Of a stretch of 64,000 bases of DNA, positions 53,334-63,798 are shown one piece after another. The DNA comes from an uncultured Caryophanales bacterium. Lineage in GTDB: Bacteria > Bacillota_I > Bacilli_A > RF39 > UBA660. The DNA is taken from the NCBI GenBank assembly GCA_946628045.1, contig CAMOVZ010000003.1:1-64000 (forward strand). The letters are read 5' to 3'. The translations under genes and the position numbers were made by a program. Within the stretch, counting starts at the first letter, position 1. Each line of letters starts with the position of its first letter. Under the pieces are notes generated by a model. That model saw only the letters and a program-made list of their open reading frames with translations. It was not told the DNA's origin and searched no databases.

Positions 53334-54254
53334 TTATTCATTAAATAGTTTATTTATATTTTCTTTAGGTACTAGCATTTTCATACTTTGCTCTAAAGAG
53401 AATTTTATTACTTTATTTTCTACTTTATATTCTTCTCCATCTATACACCATGATTTATTTTCATTAGATAAGAATTCTAATTCAAAATTATCTGTTTGAT
53501 AGTATGTTACGTTAGGAATAGTTTTTACATCTATAGTAGTTACTAATACCATCATTTTAATCATTTCTTTTAGACTTTTAGCATTAGCTAGACATACTTC
53601 AAATTTTTTATCATCTAATTTAACATCATAATATACATCAGGTTGACCTGCTACTCGTGATGAATTAGTTATAAATATAAATGAGTATTCTCCAGTAAAT
53701 TCTTTTCCATCTACTTTATATTTTATTTTATGAGTATTAATTTTAGGTCTAAATTGTTTTAGAGCATATAATACATAGGCAAGTTCTCCATATTTCTTTT
53801 TTAGTTTTCTAGGAGTTTGATATGCCATATCTATATAATCTCCAAAACCTGCGATATACACAAATGGTTTATCATTTATATAACAAATATCTATCTTTTT
53901 TGGTTTACCTTGAAGTAGTTTTTCTAAATTAGTAAATACAGTTCCTGTTAGACCATACATACTTCCTACATCATTAGTACTACCCATAGGAAGTGGTGCA
54001 ATTACAAGTTTCTTCTTTCTTTGCATGTTTCCACTAACTATTTCATTAAGTGTTCCATCTCCACCTGCACTAACAACTAGATCTATATCATCAGATAAAA
54101 CCTTTATAATTTTTTCTGCATCTCCTTGAGCTCTTGTGAAAATTATTTCTGTATCATATCCATATTTTCTTAAAATATCATAGAAGTTTTGGTATGAAGT
54201 AATTTTCTTCTTTTTTCCGCTTTCTGGGTTCATTATGATTACGCATTTTTTCAT
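53334..54254 (-). CDS. Diacylglycerol kinase-family lipid kinase (YegS/DgkB type)
   Basis: A 306-residue lipid kinase: nucleotide-binding SAGGDGTLNEIVSG and IAPLPMGSTNDV, with VCIIMNPESGKKKK-like start. The C-terminal beta-sandwich has GEYSFIFITNSS and NKSWCIDGEEY. Substrates are diacylglycerol or a polyprenol-type lipid; in this context it may recycle lipids for surface polymers. AGGGAG precedes the ATG. Confidence 0.92.
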   Translation of the reverse strand: MKKCVIIMNPESGKKKKITSYQNFYDILRKYGYDTEIIFTRAQGDAEKIIKVLSDDIDLVVSAGGDGTLNEIVSGNMQRKKKLVIAPLPMGSTNDVGSMYGLTGTVFTNLEKLLQGKPKKIDICYINDKPFVYIAGFGDYIDMAYQTPRKLKKKYGELAYVLYALKQFRPKINTHKIKYKVDGKEFTGEYSFIFITNSSRVAGQPDVYYDVKLDDKKFEVCLANAKSLKEMIKMMVLVTTIDVKTIPNVTYYQTDNFELEFLSNENKSWCIDGEEYKVENKVIKFSLEQSMKMLVPKENINKLFNE

Positions 54255-54296
54255 AATATCACTCCCTACATAAATTTATTATATCATATATAAAAA

Positions 54297-54318
54297 AAAA
54301 CAACTATTTTGTTGTTTT
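54297..54318 (-). terminator. Terminator of the GtrA operon
   Basis: AAAACAAC-AAAATA-GTTGTTTT followed by a T-run on the minus strand, at the GtrA stop codon. Confidence 0.82.
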
Positions 54319-54714
54319 CTTTTCTAAAAACATTTTTCTTGTTATAAAGTTAAATACCATAACTATTCCTGTAGCTATAACTTTACATATTAGAGAATAC
54401 CATTTTAATATATCTATTGTTACATAAACAATTGCTGTATTTATTAGTAATCCTATAATACTTAATATTAGAAAAATTATAAATTGTTTTTTAGGATCAT
54501 CTTTTTTAACATCAAATACCCATTTAACACTGGCTATATAATTGTATATAACTGATATTGTAAATGAAGTTATATTTGATGGTAATGTTGGTACTTTTAA
54601 TAATTCATGAAGTATAAAGAATATAATATAATCAATTATTGTTGCTATTCCACCTACTATTACAAATTTAATAATTTGCATTAATAGTTTATTATTTTTA
54701 ATCTTATCTATCAT
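54304..54714 (-). CDS. GtrA-family membrane protein
   Basis: A 136-residue four-helix GtrA protein, thought to flip lipid-linked sugars across the membrane: IVGGIATIIDYIIFFILHE and NITSFTISVIYNYIASVKWVF are typical, with the last helices ending in NFITRKMFLEKK. I chose ATG 54714, one base after the stop of the GT2 gene, with AAAGAG before it. GtrA plus GT2 forms a standard pair for glycosyl modification of surface polymers. Confidence 0.9.
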   Translation of the reverse strand: MIDKIKNNKLLMQIIKFVIVGGIATIIDYIIFFILHELLKVPTLPSNITSFTISVIYNYIASVKWVFDVKKDDPKKQFIIFLILSIIGLLINTAIVYVTIDILKWYSLICKVIATGIVMVFNFITRKMFLEKKTTK

Positions 54715-54715
54715 A

Positions 54716-55681
54716 TTACTTTTCTCTTTCATTTAAATTTTTAGAAATAATAAATCTTGGTCTAGCTTTAGTTTCACTATATATCTTACCAATATATTCC
54801 CCTACTATTCCAATACTTATCATATTTAATCCACCAACAAACCATATAGACATAGTAGAAAGTACAAAACTAGCTATTTTCATTTTTAATATTAATGCTA
54901 CTAATACATATATTCCAATACCTATTCCTACTAATGTTAGGAAGAATCCTATACTAGCAATTAATCTTAGTGGTTTTACACTAAATGAAGTTATTCCATC
55001 CCAAGCAAAATTTAACATTTTCTTTAATGGATACTTAGACTCGCCAGCAAATCTTTCATTACGTTCATAATAGACAACATCTGATTTAAATCCTACTAAT
55101 GGAAACATTCCTCTTAAGAATAAGTTTACTTCTTTAAAGTTTTCAAATTCATCTAATACTCTTTTAGAAGTTAATCTATAATCAGCATGATTATAAACAC
55201 AATCAACTCCTAAAGCTTTCATAAATTTATAAAATCCTTCAGCTGTAACTCTTTTAAAGAAAGTATCTTTCTTTCTAGCAGATCTAACTCCATATACTAT
55301 GTCACATCCGGCATAATACTTTTCTAACATTTCATCTATTGCATTAATGTCATCTTGTAGATCAGCATCCATACTGATTATGACATCAGCATATTTTTTA
55401 GCAGTCATTAATCCACCTAATAATGCATTTTGATGTCCTCTATTTCTAGATAGTGATATACCTGTGAAATATTTTTCTTCATTATTAATTTTTTCAATTA
55501 ATTCCCAAGTTTTATCACGAGATCCATCATTTACATACATTACTCTACTTTTATCACTAATAACTTTATCTTTTATTAGCTTTTCCATTTTTATTTTTAA
55601 TTGTCTTGTAGTTTCTTCTAAAACTTCTTCCTCGTTATAACAAGGAATTACTAAATATAAAATCTTACTTTTATTTAACAT
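54716..55681 (-). CDS. Bactoprenol glycosyltransferase (GtrB/DPM1-like GT2)
   Basis: A 321-residue GT2 transferase loading a sugar on undecaprenyl phosphate. The GT-A domain has VIPCYNEEEVLEET, VNDGSRDKT and SMDADLQDD (DxD), and NHADYRL; two C-terminal membrane helices follow (about 230-300). Acts with the GtrA protein encoded next. Confidence 0.93.
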   Translation of the reverse strand: MLNKSKILYLVIPCYNEEEVLEETTRQLKIKMEKLIKDKVISDKSRVMYVNDGSRDKTWELIEKINNEEKYFTGISLSRNRGHQNALLGGLMTAKKYADVIISMDADLQDDINAIDEMLEKYYAGCDIVYGVRSARKKDTFFKRVTAEGFYKFMKALGVDCVYNHADYRLTSKRVLDEFENFKEVNLFLRGMFPLVGFKSDVVYYERNERFAGESKYPLKKMLNFAWDGITSFSVKPLRLIASIGFFLTLVGIGIGIYVLVALILKMKIASFVLSTMSIWFVGGLNMISIGIVGEYIGKIYSETKARPRFIISKNLNEREK

Positions 55682-55727
55682 GATACTTCTCCTAACAATA
55701 TATATTTATTATAATACTTTAATTATA

Positions 55728-57239
55728 CTAATTACCATACTTTATTTCTATTTCTTGTGGTATGTCATAATACCATTTCATTAACCCATATACACCTTCT
55801 GGTTCCGATGTACCATATAATGAACGTGTTGCCTCTAATGTTACTTCTTTTATTTCTTCACCTTTTTTTATTCTTTTACTAACATCTTTTAATAGTTTAT
55901 CATTTTTTTCTTTTATACTATTATTTTGATAGTAACCTTTAGTGATACTTATATAATTGCATGTAGCTATTATTAGTAATGGTATAAGTATATAATTGTA
56001 ACTTATTTTTTTATCTTTATATATGTCTGTACATACATACAATATAGTAATAAATGACATTATTTCAAATATTGTTATTGATCGATGTGGCATGTATGGT
56101 GCCATAACCATTACTGCTTGTGAGGCAATAGAAGCTAATACAATAGAAGCTAACATATACTCCTTATTTTTTACATAACTAATTATTAGCATGCCAAATG
56201 TTAAAAATATTTGTAGGCACCATATTCCTATAATAACTTTCGAAAATTTTTCCAATCCAGTTAATAGTTGCATATATCCCATATAACCTGGATTTATTGT
56301 TGCTGCTATTATCATCATTATTAATGTTGATATTATTGTTGTATCTACAAGCCATTTATATTTGAATCTCTTTCTATTTTTGAATAATATATACACTATT
56401 GAACTAAATAATAATGTTGTGATTATTTTAGTATCTTCTCCAAATAAAGTTTTTAATATCCATGGTACATTTCTTCTTATTTTACCTATTAAGCTTAATG
56501 TATAGAAATCATCATTTCCACCTACTCTAATTCTTGTACCTGGTGAAAGCATTAATATTCCATATCCTAATAAGGCTGTTAATAGAAAAATTACATCCCA
56601 TTTATCTACTTTCTTTTTTATAAACAATTTATATAAGAATTGTAATCCTACATAGGCAACTATGAACATACCAACTTGTTCTTGTGACCAAGCACTTATA
56701 AATATTAAAAATATACATAATATATTAATTAATGGTTTTCTTTTTTCATCCTTATAAGTTAAATATATATATAGTAATATTGGAAGTATTGGAAATAGAT
56801 ATAACACTGAAGCTGTAAACCAATAAAATCCATCTCTTAGTACCATTATTTCTATTAAACCAAACATTATTACTGTTGTTAGTGCTATTTTGTAATTTTC
56901 TATTTTCTTAGTTTTTGAAATTATTTTATATATTAAATAGAATATTCCTAGTGTTATACAACTTTGGGCAATTCGATAAGCGCTTATTCCTATCTTTAAT
57001 AATACTATTTCCACGAAAAACCAAAGTACTCTTCCACCCCATGTATTATAATGATATATCAAAAAACTTATTACATCGGCTATATTAGTATTCATTCCTT
57101 TATTACCTGGGTAATTATATAGATATGAAAGGGATGCATATCCATAATCATCATAATAAATCCATACAAAGTGTATTTGTGCTAATAATAATATCAAAAA
57201 TATTAGAAATATTAATATTGTTTTTTTCTTATTATTCAT
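55728..57239 (-). CDS. DUF6056-like multi-pass membrane protein
   Basis: A 503-residue protein with about eleven membrane segments. The first outer loop FVWIYYDDYGYASLSYLYN and the following HYNTWGGRVLWFF recall DUF6056 and lipid-linked glycosyltransferase or ligase families, in which paired acidic residues in this loop bind the lipid sugar donor. It probably transfers a sugar outside the membrane, in line with GtrA/GtrB downstream. Exact role unknown. Confidence 0.7.
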   Translation of the reverse strand: MNNKKKTILIFLIFLILLLAQIHFVWIYYDDYGYASLSYLYNYPGNKGMNTNIADVISFLIYHYNTWGGRVLWFFVEIVLLKIGISAYRIAQSCITLGIFYLIYKIISKTKKIENYKIALTTVIMFGLIEIMVLRDGFYWFTASVLYLFPILPILLYIYLTYKDEKRKPLINILCIFLIFISAWSQEQVGMFIVAYVGLQFLYKLFIKKKVDKWDVIFLLTALLGYGILMLSPGTRIRVGGNDDFYTLSLIGKIRRNVPWILKTLFGEDTKIITTLLFSSIVYILFKNRKRFKYKWLVDTTIISTLIMMIIAATINPGYMGYMQLLTGLEKFSKVIIGIWCLQIFLTFGMLIISYVKNKEYMLASIVLASIASQAVMVMAPYMPHRSITIFEIMSFITILYVCTDIYKDKKISYNYILIPLLIIATCNYISITKGYYQNNSIKEKNDKLLKDVSKRIKKGEEIKEVTLEATRSLYGTSEPEGVYGLMKWYYDIPQEIEIKYGN

Positions 57240-57275
57240 TTTTTTAACTCCTTCGAATATTTATTGCAAATAACA

Positions 57276-59195
57276 TTATTTATCTAGGTGCCAAACAGTT
57301 CTTAAAAATTCATATCTCTTTTCTATTTCTTCTTTTTGTTTTTTACCTAGTTTAAAGTCTTTATCAAAGTTTTTATGTATTCTTACTAATTCATCAAAGT
57401 GAGCTTGTTTTTTAGTTTGTGATGTAACATTATTTCCATGTACTCTATAGTAGTTAATTGGTTTATCAAAGTATGCTACTTTACCTTTAGCTATTACATA
57501 AACATAGAATATCCAGTCACCTGCTTGTTTATATTTACCTGCTTCTTCAAATATTTCTGAATAATCATCTTTCTTTATAATACAACTTGATACATTGGCT
57601 ATTGTATTATTTAAATAACTATAATTTGTAATTTCATCTAAGCCATCATTTACATATGACTTATCCCAATGACCTGTTTTTAATATATCTATTTCTGGTT
57701 TTATTGTGTTGATTATAATATTTCCATCACCATCAGTGAATGCTGTATCAGCATAACTTATTCTGATATTTTTGTCTTTCTTAATAGGCTTTATTAGGTT
57801 CTTTAATAAATTACTTTCACAGTAGTCATCTGCTTCAGCAATCCATACATAATCACCTTTTGCTTCTTCGAAACCTTTCCTCCATTGTTTAAATGCTGAA
57901 CCACTATTTTCTTTATTATAAATTGTTCTTACATTTACATATTTTTTTATTTTAGATTCTATCTCATCCATTACTTTTTTAGAATCATCACTAGATTTAT
58001 CATCTAAGATAATAAGTTCATATATTTTATAATTTTGAGATAAAATACTATAAATTCTTTGATACATAAATCTAGCATAATTGTAGTTAGGAACAGCTAC
58101 AGATACTTTTATTTCTTCATCTTTTAATGATGCTTGATACTTTGCTTTTTCTACTACATCATCTATAGTTAATTCAGTATTAATTACTGGTTTTTTTAAT
58201 ATCTTATATAATAAATCATATGTAGATATTAAGTTATTAGCTATTAAATAGTGCCCACTACACATAGATCTAAATAATTGTTTGTAATATATTCTATGTT
58301 TAGCACCACAATCTTCTATAAACTTAATTAAATTTTTATTTTTTCTAATATTGTATTCTTTTGATAATTCATTATATTTTTTAATAATTTCTTTTCTTCT
58401 TTTCTTATCTTTTTCTTTTGGAATTACAAATAAGAATAAAGTTATTAATTGATTAAATACTAAATCCTCTTTTAATTCTTCATACTTTTTAGATTTTTTA
58501 ATTCTTTCTAAAGTTGTTTTTACTCCATAGAATATATCAAATCTTTTATCTGAAAACTTAGAATTTTGGATTGATCCAGCATGTTGAATATAGTAATAAT
58601 ATGAATCAGGTGCATAAGCAATATTTTTTGCATTTACCATAGCTGGAATTACTACAGCTATATCTTCATTTACTTTTCCTACTTCAAATAAGTATTTATC
58701 AAATATTTTTTTATCAAATAGTTTATTACAAGCACTAGCAGCTAATCCGCTATTTACTACATTAACAAGATTAAATTCATCATTTACAAAACAAGGAGCT
58801 CCTTGTTGAAAACCTGTCTCTTCATAAACTATTCTCATATCACAAATACTAACTTCTGCTTTTGCTTTTTTCATAGCCTTTAGTAAGTTTTCATAAAAGT
58901 TTTCTGTTATATAATCATCACTATCTATAAATCCTATGTACTTACCAGTAGCAGCTTTTATACCTGCATTTCTAGAGAAAGATAATCCACTGTTCTTTTC
59001 ATTTTTAATTACTTTTATTCTTTTATCTTTCTTAGGATATTTTTTAATAATGTCATATGTATTATCTGTAGAACAATCTTCTACAAGTATTATTTCTAAG
59101 TTTTTATATGTTTGATTCATAATTGAATCAATACACTTTTCTACATATTTTTCTACGTTGTAGCATGGTACTACTACTGTGATTAAATCTTTCAT
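57276..59195 (-). CDS. Two-domain GT2 glycosyltransferase
   Basis: A 639-residue cytoplasmic protein with two GT2 domains. Domain 1 (about 1-210) has VVVPCYNVEKYVEKCIDS and GFIDSDDYIT (DxD). Domain 2 (about 365-600) has VSVAVPNYNYARFMYQRI, LDDKSSDDS and WIAEADDYCE. It may act as a polymerase alternating two sugars or as a bifunctional transferase. Downstream of the GT2 gene at 59206. Confidence 0.88.
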   Translation of the reverse strand: MKDLITVVVPCYNVEKYVEKCIDSIMNQTYKNLEIILVEDCSTDNTYDIIKKYPKKDKRIKVIKNEKNSGLSFSRNAGIKAATGKYIGFIDSDDYITENFYENLLKAMKKAKAEVSICDMRIVYEETGFQQGAPCFVNDEFNLVNVVNSGLAASACNKLFDKKIFDKYLFEVGKVNEDIAVVIPAMVNAKNIAYAPDSYYYYIQHAGSIQNSKFSDKRFDIFYGVKTTLERIKKSKKYEELKEDLVFNQLITLFLFVIPKEKDKKRRKEIIKKYNELSKEYNIRKNKNLIKFIEDCGAKHRIYYKQLFRSMCSGHYLIANNLISTYDLLYKILKKPVINTELTIDDVVEKAKYQASLKDEEIKVSVAVPNYNYARFMYQRIYSILSQNYKIYELIILDDKSSDDSKKVMDEIESKIKKYVNVRTIYNKENSGSAFKQWRKGFEEAKGDYVWIAEADDYCESNLLKNLIKPIKKDKNIRISYADTAFTDGDGNIIINTIKPEIDILKTGHWDKSYVNDGLDEITNYSYLNNTIANVSSCIIKKDDYSEIFEEAGKYKQAGDWIFYVYVIAKGKVAYFDKPINYYRVHGNNVTSQTKKQAHFDELVRIHKNFDKDFKLGKKQKEEIEKRYEFLRTVWHLDK

Positions 59196-59205
59196 ATTTT
59201 CACTC

Positions 59206-60069
59206 CTATATTTCCTTATTATTTATCATTACATCTTCTAATAATCTTAGAGACTTTATTATTTCTTTATTTCTAAATATTAATTTTTCATAATTATTAT
59301 TTTTAAATCTATTATTTAGTGATGCTCCTTCTTTATGAAATATTTCTAGATTGGCATCATAATAAGTAATTAAATGATCTCTATTTTTACGATAATTTAA
59401 AAATTCTTCTTCATGATAGAGAAAAGTTTCATTATAGAAAACATCTTTATACTTCTCATAATATTTTTTAGAAAATATTAATGCACATCCATGAAGTGCT
59501 ACATCATATAAACTTTCTTTTCCATTTTCCATATGAAGTGGTTTTTTAAATATTCTTTTAATACTCATATAGATATTTAATAGATTCCTTTTTATTTTAC
59601 TTTGATATATTTTAATTAATTTTTCATGATATTTAATTCTTTCTTGTACTTCTTCTAATGTATTATATACAGGGAATGGATTAACTGATTCTCCTCCATC
59701 TGTTATTATCTTAGGTCCCATAATATCAAAATTAGTTTCTTCATAACATTTAATTAATTCATCAAAAAAGTTTTGTTGATTTATTACTGTATCATTGTTT
59801 ATTACACAAAGAAAATCAGGTTTATATTTTTCTATTGCATATTTACATCCTGCATTATTTCCTTTAGCAAAACCCATATTATCTTTTAATAATACTAAGT
59901 CTTTTGTGTATTGTTTTAGAATAGATTCTTCTTTTTTTTCTAAACTATTATTATCTACTACTACTATAGAAATCTTATTTTTAGTTTCTATTTTATTAAT
60001 AGATTCAATACACTCAATAGTATCTTTTAAATTTTTATAATGTAATATAACGAATGATATTTTTTTCAT
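59206..60069 (-). CDS. GT2 glycosyltransferase (rhamnosyltransferase-like)
   Basis: A 287-residue GT2 enzyme with FVILHYKNLKDTIECI, VVVDNNSLEK, GFAKGNNAGCKYA and CVINNDTVI (DxD-like NNDT). The last third has FLYHEEEFLNYR, as in rhamnosyl and related transferases. ATG 60069 follows GAGGAAG and stands one base after the stop codon region of the permease gene. Part of the surface polymer operon. Confidence 0.88.
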   Translation of the reverse strand: MKKISFVILHYKNLKDTIECIESINKIETKNKISIVVVDNNSLEKKEESILKQYTKDLVLLKDNMGFAKGNNAGCKYAIEKYKPDFLCVINNDTVINQQNFFDELIKCYEETNFDIMGPKIITDGGESVNPFPVYNTLEEVQERIKYHEKLIKIYQSKIKRNLLNIYMSIKRIFKKPLHMENGKESLYDVALHGCALIFSKKYYEKYKDVFYNETFLYHEEEFLNYRKNRDHLITYYDANLEIFHKEGASLNNRFKNNNYEKLIFRNKEIIKSLRLLEDVMINNKEI

Positions 60070-60070
60070 A

Positions 60071-60838
60071 TTATACTTCCTCAGCAAATCCTTTTTTAAG
60101 TTTTCTAAATATAGCTATACCTATTAGCATTAATAATATACTAAATCCTAATACTGGTAATAAATACATCATATCAGGCATTTGTTTACTATAGAATATA
60201 TCTCTATAACTATTAATTATTGTAGTCATAGGATTTAAGTATAATATCCATCTAAATTTTTCTGGAAATAATGTAGTTGAATATAATACTGGTGTTGCAT
60301 AAAATAACATAGTTACTATAAAGTTAACAATGTATTCTAAGTCTCTTATATATACATTAATTGCACTTGTGATTAGAATAATTCCTATAGTTAAAATATA
60401 TTGTGTTAAAGCTATTAGTGGTAACCATAATATATTTAGACTAAATCCTATTCCACTAAAGAATAAGAATGCTAATATTATTGGTACTGATATAAAGTAG
60501 TTAACTAATCCACTAGTTGCTACTGATAGTGGTAATATTTCTCTAGGAAAATATACTTTTTTAATAATGTCTGCATTACCTATCATACAGAATGTACCTT
60601 GTGACATTACAGTAGTAAACCAGTTCCATGGAAGAATTGCTATTACTATAAATGTTACATAGTGATCTGGTCCATTTCTTAAGATAAATGGAAATACTAT
60701 TGCATAGACTAAAGTCATTAAAAGTGGATTTATAAATGACCATAATATTCCTAAGAATGATCCTTTGTATTTACCACGGATATCTTTTTTTACATTAGTT
60801 TTTAAAAATTCTCTATATTGATATATCTCTTTTATCAT
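60071..60838 (-). CDS. ABC transporter permease for surface polysaccharide (Wzm/TagG type)
   Basis: A 255-residue ABC-2 permease with six membrane segments; RGKYKGSFLGILWSFINPLLM near the N-terminus is the Wzm/TagG family mark, and INVYIRDLEYIVNF is typical too. With the ATPase gene at 60849-61589 it would export a completed lipid-linked polymer or teichoic acid. Confidence 0.93.
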   Translation of the reverse strand: MIKEIYQYREFLKTNVKKDIRGKYKGSFLGILWSFINPLLMTLVYAIVFPFILRNGPDHYVTFIVIAILPWNWFTTVMSQGTFCMIGNADIIKKVYFPREILPLSVATSGLVNYFISVPIILAFLFFSGIGFSLNILWLPLIALTQYILTIGIILITSAINVYIRDLEYIVNFIVTMLFYATPVLYSTTLFPEKFRWILYLNPMTTIINSYRDIFYSKQMPDMMYLLPVLGFSILLMLIGIAIFRKLKKGFAEEV

Positions 60839-60848
60839 AAAACTACTC

Positions 60849-61589
60849 CTATCCGCATTTCTTTATGTACTCAGCTATTACTTCTTTTGGTTTTCCATCC
60901 ATATGAACTTCTCCATCATAAATCCATATAGCTCTAGTACATAATTTTTCTACTTGTTCTAAACTATGTGTAACTATTACTATAGTTTTATCACTTTCTT
61001 TTAATTCTTCTAATTTAGCAAAACATTTATCTTGGAAATGTTTATCACCTACTGCTAAAATTTCATCAATTAATAGTATTTCAGCATCTACGTTAATTGC
61101 AACTGAAAAGGCAAGACGCATATACATTCCTGAAGAATAAGTTCTTATTGGACTATCAATAAAATCTTTTAATTCAGAAAATTCTATAATATCATCTACT
61201 CTTTTTTCAATTTCTTCTCTAGTTAATCCAAAGATTGATGCATTAAAATAAATATTTTCACGTCCTGTAAAATCAGGATGAAAACCTGCACCTAACTCTA
61301 ATAGTGAAGTTAATTTACCATGAGTAATTAAACTACCTTTAGTAGGATAAATAATTTTAGTCATTAATTTTAATAATGTAGATTTACCACTACCATTAGT
61401 ACCTATTAAAGCTACTGTTTCACCTTTCTTTATATCTAAATTTATATTTTTTAGAACTGTTCTTTTTTCAGCTTTTTTTCTATTCCAAAAAACCAATCTT
61501 TCTTTTAGTGTAGTTGGTTTATCATAGAACAGTTTAAATGATTTAGTAACATTCTTTACTTCAATTGCATTGTCATTACTTGTTTTCAT
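60849..61589 (-). CDS. ABC transporter ATPase for surface polysaccharide (Wzt/TagH type)
   Basis: A 246-residue ABC ATPase. Walker A LIGTNGSGKSTLLKL, signature YSSGMYMRL, Walker B ILLIDEILAVGD, switch His IVTHSLEQV. The LLELGAGFHPDFTGRENIY block is a mark of Wzt/TagH. It ends at KKCG without the C-terminal carbohydrate-binding domain of long Wzt proteins. First gene of the ABC/GT2 operon. Confidence 0.95.
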   Translation of the reverse strand: MKTSNDNAIEVKNVTKSFKLFYDKPTTLKERLVFWNRKKAEKRTVLKNINLDIKKGETVALIGTNGSGKSTLLKLMTKIIYPTKGSLITHGKLTSLLELGAGFHPDFTGRENIYFNASIFGLTREEIEKRVDDIIEFSELKDFIDSPIRTYSSGMYMRLAFSVAINVDAEILLIDEILAVGDKHFQDKCFAKLEELKESDKTIVIVTHSLEQVEKLCTRAIWIYDGEVHMDGKPKEVIAEYIKKCG

Positions 61590-61680
61590 CTCTACTCCTT
61601 ACTGTAAGATAACTTACAAATCTATTCCTTTATTAATTATAACATTTATAAGTTTTTAAAACAACTTATATGTCAAGTAA

Positions 61681-61707
61681 AAAAGTATTTATTGTCTAAA
61701 TACTTTT
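61681..61707 (-). terminator. Terminator of the 61706 gene
   Basis: AAAAGTATTTA-GACAA-TAAATACTTTT on the minus strand followed by Ts. Confidence 0.82.
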
Positions 61708-62773
61708 ATTTCTTTTTAAATTTGCCAATTTTTAGAAATTTAACTATTTTATTTTTTAATCTCCATGTTTTCGAATTAATGACTTTTTTAAATTCTTCTT
61801 CTATTGCGATATATTCTAAATGTTCCCTTTTATTTTCTTCACGCATATGATTTATTATTACTACTGCTGTTTTAATTGTATTAGATAACAATGTATCATC
61901 ATTTCCCATTTTAGTATATTTTAAATCTAAATTTTTACAGAAATCTAAATTTATACGTTGTTTTTTTAATTTTATTTTTGTGTTTCTATCATATAACATA
62001 TAGTTTTTTGAAATATCTAATAGTGTCTCTTCTGAAATTGTTCCTAGTTTAACTATTTCATCCAATATTTCATATTGATGAAAACCAAATCCTTCTTCTC
62101 TACTATGTAAACTTAAATTATTAAGTCTTCCTGTTATAGTTTTATTGATAATTTGATATTTATTTCTAACTGGAAAATGTGCAAGTATTAATTTTTTTGT
62201 TTTAGTTGGTTCTATATTTTCATTTGTTTCTAGATATTTTACAGTATGTGCTCCAATGCCTAATTGTATTCCTTTATTATATATAGTATCAGATATAATA
62301 CATTTATAATTACCAGGTAATTCTTCATTATCTTCTCTATATGTATTTATCCTTTTAATAGTTGATAATTCATTATTATTGTCTTTTGAAGTTATAACAT
62401 AATTTTTTAACCTATAGGAATAAAGTATATTTTTATTTAGTGAATTAATTATTTTTCTAGGATTATTTTTATTATTAGAAATAATAAATTCATCGGCATC
62501 TAGAGAAAAGACAAAATCAGGATTATATTTCTTCATTGTATAATTCAATAATTCATTTTTTTTCAATAACTGATCAAAATATTGGCTTTCATCAACAAGT
62601 ATATCTATATTATAGCCTTCATCTTTTAATTTATATAAAATATCTAATGTTGAATCATTACTACCATTATCAGATATAACTATACCATCTAATATATTCA
62701 TATTATATCTAACAAAATCTTCTATGATATCTGATTCATCTTTTACGGTTGCAAATGCCCATATTTTTTTCAT
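61706..62773 (-). CDS. Glycosyltransferase family 2 / GT92-like
   Basis: A 355-residue glycosyltransferase. The start IWAFATVKDESDIIEDFVRY and SDNGSNDSTLDILYKL are typical of the GT2/GT92-like group with the DxD as FSLDADEFI. The rest is helical. Own terminator; it lies just upstream of the ABC exporter genes in the minus-strand reading direction and is divergent from the TupA-like gene. Confidence 0.85.
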   Translation of the reverse strand: MKKIWAFATVKDESDIIEDFVRYNMNILDGIVISDNGSNDSTLDILYKLKDEGYNIDILVDESQYFDQLLKKNELLNYTMKKYNPDFVFSLDADEFIISNNKNNPRKIINSLNKNILYSYRLKNYVITSKDNNNELSTIKRINTYREDNEELPGNYKCIISDTIYNKGIQLGIGAHTVKYLETNENIEPTKTKKLILAHFPVRNKYQIINKTITGRLNNLSLHSREEGFGFHQYEILDEIVKLGTISEETLLDISKNYMLYDRNTKIKLKKQRINLDFCKNLDLKYTKMGNDDTLLSNTIKTAVVIINHMREENKREHLEYIAIEEEFKKVINSKTWRLKNKIVKFLKIGKFKKK

Positions 62774-62874
62774 ATAATCACCCTATTATCACTGATAAAA
62801 TTATAACATGTATATTTTTCAATTGCAATGAAACAAAATCATATGCTATACTTCTATTGTAGAGGTGACTTATA

Positions 62875-63795
62875 ATGTTTCATTTAGGTATACGTACAAA
62901 CATAAAAAAAGCAAAAGAAAAACTTCATTATAAAAAAATAATTTGGGAACATAACTTTGACTATTATATGCCAAAAAAATACACTCATAAAAAATTTTAT
63001 AAAAAAACATTTGGTAAAAATTTAAACATTAGAAATCCTATCGATTTCAATGAAAAACTTCAATATCTTATGATATATAAAATAGGAAAAAAAGAAGGAT
63101 ATCTATCAGATAAAATTAAAGTCAAAGAGTATATTAAAAATAAAAATATAAAAGGTTTATTTGTACCTAAAACTTTAAAAATATATAAATCGGTAGACGA
63201 TATTAATATAAATGAATTACCTGATAAATTTGTATTGAAATGTAATCATGCATCTGGTGATGTTATTATTTGTAACAACAAAAAAGAATTTAATATAAAC
63301 GAATATAAACCTATAATTAAGGCTACATTAAATAAAAATTTTGCTAAAAAGATGTATGAATATCATTATGGTTATATTAAACCTTGTTGCTATGCCGAGG
63401 AATATTTAGAGGACTCTCTTCATCATAAAAATCCTATCGATTATAAAATATATTGTAGTATGGGAAAAGCAAAATCTATTTTAGTTTGTTCTGAAAGAGA
63501 TACAGGCCTTAAACTTAGTGAATATGATACTAATTGGAAGAAAATGAATTGTGTTAAACATGAGTATGAACCTAAAAAAGACATTCCTAAACCAAAAAAG
63601 TTAAAAGACATAATAAGAATTGCAGAAGAATTATCAGCTGATATTCCCTTTGTTAGAGTAGACTTATATGAGATTAAAGATAAAATATATTTTGGAGAAT
63701 TTACTTTTACTCCAGCTGCTGGTACATGTTATTATTACACGGATGATGGAATGAAATTACATGGTGACTATATTAATTTAGATTTATACAAATAA
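62875..63795 (+). CDS. TupA-like ATP-grasp glycosyl/peptidyl transferase
   Basis: A 306-residue protein of the ATP-grasp TupA family (found in teichuronopeptide and capsule loci). Marks are NPIDFNEKLQYLMIYK at the start, the nucleotide-binding strand FVLKCNHASGDVIICNN, VDLYEIKDKIYFGEFTFTPAAG and its acidic ends. Probably ligates amino-acid or sugar units to surface polymers. AGAGGTGACTT precedes the ATG. Confidence 0.85.
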   Translation: MFHLGIRTNIKKAKEKLHYKKIIWEHNFDYYMPKKYTHKKFYKKTFGKNLNIRNPIDFNEKLQYLMIYKIGKKEGYLSDKIKVKEYIKNKNIKGLFVPKTLKIYKSVDDININELPDKFVLKCNHASGDVIICNNKKEFNINEYKPIIKATLNKNFAKKMYEYHYGYIKPCCYAEEYLEDSLHHKNPIDYKIYCSMGKAKSILVCSERDTGLKLSEYDTNWKKMNCVKHEYEPKKDIPKPKKLKDIIRIAEELSADIPFVRVDLYEIKDKIYFGEFTFTPAAGTCYYYTDDGMKLHGDYINLDLYK

Positions 63796-63798
63796 AAA

